The notes under the pieces were generated by a model. That model was not told where the DNA came from. It saw nothing but the letters and a program-made list of their open reading frames with translations, and searched no databases. DNA of 32,773 bases from an uncultured Bacteroidales bacterium. GTDB taxonomy: Bacteria > Bacteroidota > Bacteroidia > Bacteroidales > Muribaculaceae. The number at the start of each line of letters is the position of its first letter. Within the stretch, counting starts at the first letter, position 1. Both the position numbers and the translations under genes were made by a program. Below are positions 31,350 through 32,773 of this stretch, piece by piece. Where the stretch lies: NCBI GenBank assembly GCA_946412245.1, contig CAMKGM010000035.1, positions 1-32,773 on the forward strand. The letters run 5' to 3'.

Positions 31350-31428
31350 TCGTGTGGCACAGACAAATGGTGTAGAGTTTGCACAGTTGGGAATAAATGG
31401 CTAACTTCGTGGTCACAAAACGTAAACG

Positions 31429-32346
31429 ATGACACGATTTGAACTGAACATACTGGGCTGCGGGTCGGCGACAACGAGTCTTCAGCACTTGCCGTCGTGC
31501 CAAGTGCTGAACATTCGCGACAATCTGTTCATGATTGACTGCGGCGAGGGTGCCCAACTGGAGATGCGGCGTATGAAACTGAAATTCTCGCGACTGAACC
31601 ACATCTTCATCAGCCACTTGCACGGCGACCACTGCTTCGGTTTGCCGGGGTTGTTGTCGACTCTGGCGCTACTGGGCAAGACCGGTAGCGTGACGCTGCA
31701 CATTTTTGAAGAGGGAGCCGAACAGTTCAAGCGGCTGATGGACTACTTTTGCCGTGACATGTCCTACGAATTGCGTTTCCACATCATAGAGCCTCGCAAA
31801 GCGGTGATTTATGAGGACAATGGCATCACGGTGACCACCTTCCCGCTGCGGCATCGCATTCCGGCGGTGGGATTCTTGTTTGCCGAGAAGCCCAAGTTGC
31901 GGCACATCAATCCCGAGGCAGTGCTCCGGCATGAGGTACCTCAACACTACATGAACAACTTGCGGCAGGGCAAGGACTACGTGACACCCGGTGGTTTAGT
32001 GATTCCAAACAGCGAGTTGACTACCGACGCCGACCCCGCCATCAGTTATGCTTATTGCTCTGACACGATGCTGTCGAAGCGGGTGATTAACGCGGTGCGA
32101 GGTGTTGACTGGCTCTACCATGAGGCCACCTACGGCGACGAGTGTGCCGTGCAGGCCCGCAAGCGCTATCACAGCACGGCGCGCGACGCGGCCACCGTGG
32201 CACGAGATGCCGGTGTGAAGCAGTTGATTATCGGGCACTTCAGCAACCGCTACATCGACAACGAGCCGCTGCTGCTCCAGGCGCAGGAAGTGTTTCCCGC
32301 CACCACCCTTGCCCACGAGGGCCTCGTCCTCGATTTGAATGAATGA
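31429..32346 (+). CDS. rnz: Ribonuclease Z
   Basis: The protein is 305 residues, the standard bacterial RNase Z length. The metallo-beta-lactamase signature SHLHGDHCFGLPG (about residue 62) gives the zinc-binding histidines; YCSDT (about 205) and IIGHFSNRY (about 265) supply the remaining metal ligands. The N-terminus FELNILGCGSATTSLQHLPS is typical. It cuts the 3' trailer of tRNA precursors in the cytoplasm. It is transcribed divergently from the que operon with a gap of 138 bases. A TAACTTCG sequence near 31400 is a weak -7 candidate. Confidence 0.95.
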   Translation: MTRFELNILGCGSATTSLQHLPSCQVLNIRDNLFMIDCGEGAQLEMRRMKLKFSRLNHIFISHLHGDHCFGLPGLLSTLALLGKTGSVTLHIFEEGAEQFKRLMDYFCRDMSYELRFHIIEPRKAVIYEDNGITVTTFPLRHRIPAVGFLFAEKPKLRHINPEAVLRHEVPQHYMNNLRQGKDYVTPGGLVIPNSELTTDADPAISYAYCSDTMLSKRVINAVRGVDWLYHEATYGDECAVQARKRYHSTARDAATVARDAGVKQLIIGHFSNRYIDNEPLLLQAQEVFPATTLAHEGLVLDLNE

Positions 32347-32426
32347 TTTTCAAGCAGACGAGCAAACAAGGGATAGTCATGCAGCCATGGCATAATTCTC
32401 TCACAAAGTCGCGCGGTGATTTTGAC

Positions 32427-32493
32427 GGGCTTCGCCCTTAAAATTATAGCTTCGCTAAAATTACGAAATTAAAAATTTAAACGGCAAGCCGTT
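32427..32493. repeat. Short hairpin array with TTAAAATTA-like spacers
   Basis: Three small stems occur in a row: GGGC/GCCC (32427-32437, loop TTC), TAGC/GCTA (32447-32457, loop TTC) and AACGGC/GCCGTT (32480-32493, loop AA). They are joined by TTAAAATTA and AAATTA-type spacers. The array resembles 22031-22150. Confidence 0.65.
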
Positions 32494-32549
32494 AACACTG
32501 CTGTCGTTCTTAAGCGCATTTCCATAAATTCTTTAGGATGGATGAAGCA

Positions 32550-32773
32550 TTGGGGAAGCGTGGGAAGCATGCAACTTTTGGGAATTATGGGAAATTTGCA
32601 GATTGATTGCATAGGTATTTGATTTTAAGTGTGTTGATATTTTTGGCATTGTACCGTATTCGTTGTTTATTGTACTGCTTTCGTTAATTATTGTACTGCT
32701 TTCGTTAATTATTGTACCGCTTTCGTTAATTATTGTACCGCTTTCGTTAATTATTGTACCGCTTTCGTTAATT
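32550..32773 (+). repeat. Composite dispersed repeat, copy 3 (cut by window end)
   Basis: GGGAA motifs (32554-32592) are followed by a spacer and a perfect 21-base tandem array: six units at 32648-32668, 32669-32689, 32690-32710, 32711-32731, 32732-32752 and 32753-32773. The last unit ends exactly at the window end. The core GTACTGC-TTTCGT (or GTACCGC) matches the units in copies 1 and 2. The stretch 32347-32426 before the hairpins shows no gene. Confidence 0.85.

Noticed and set aside
32648-32773. CRISPR array
   Set aside because: The 21-base units are directly adjacent with no spacers, and no cas gene is present.

Overview
The window comes from a member of the Bacteroidota, most likely a gut-type Bacteroidales (Muribaculaceae- or Prevotella-like). 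This rests on the repeated promoter signature TAnnTTTG(C) with an upstream TTG/TTTG 19-21 bases away, the lack of Shine-Dalgarno sequences, and the gene content: PorQ of the type IX secretion system, calycin-like/PCMD/dockerin-like secreted proteins, the tiny AURKAIP1/COX24-type ribosome-associated protein, and PorT-like beta-barrels. The species cannot be named from sequence alone. There are no tRNA or rRNA genes and no recognisable transposase, phage or CRISPR genes.

Layout. 0.1-5.0 kb: a minus-strand cluster of cell-surface genes (PCMD lipoprotein, beta-barrel, two calycin-like/dockerin-like proteins, one small lipoprotein). 5.2-8.2 kb: a membrane-bound nucleotide-sugar 4,6-dehydratase (CapD/WbpM type) and an EamA transporter. 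8.2-9.06 kb: a gene-free, repeat-rich gap. 9.06-11.3 kb: RNase G/E, the tiny basic protein and HU. 11.7-12.8 kb: a MIP18/SufT-like protein and an LpxH-like hydrolase. 12.9-13.5 kb: a gap with a 31-bp triplet repeat and a candidate small RNA or leader. 13.5-15.0 kb: a two-repeat secreted protein. 15.2-20.0 kb: a six-gene minus-strand run (two lipoproteins, polyprenyl synthetase, TatD, LTA-synthase-like sulfatase; the sulfatase and tatD are one base apart). 20.2-21.7 kb: a DUF2975, XRE regulator and beta-barrel operon. 21.7-23.2 kb: a second repeat-rich gap. 23.2-25.1 kb: aquaporin and porQ. 25.3-29.1 kb: a TonB-C-terminal-domain protein followed by two tandem C69 dipeptidases. 29.2-31.3 kb: a complete queF-queC-queD-queE operon. 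31.4-32.3 kb: RNase Z. The last 430 bases are again repeats.

How it works together. The clearest pathway is preQ1 formation: QueD, QueE, QueC and QueF act in succession, and only the GTP cyclohydrolase step is missing. Envelope functions dominate the rest: surface polysaccharide sugar formation, lipid A assembly, isoprenoid supply, outer-membrane barrels, T9SS attachment and exported peptidases.

The most unusual content is non-coding. The three large gaps share a composite dispersed repeat (21-bp tandem units plus GGGAA/TTCCC-rich tracts and a conserved core). One copy contains a 215-bp element bounded by perfect 16-bp inverted repeats, and the interior of that element is related to a second repeat block 14 kb away. 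A CTAG-rich 27-bp x 8 array and arrays of tiny hairpins separated by TTAAAATTA-like spacers add to this. I did not find a convincing new multi-gene enzymatic or defence system. These repeats are the best candidate for something undescribed.
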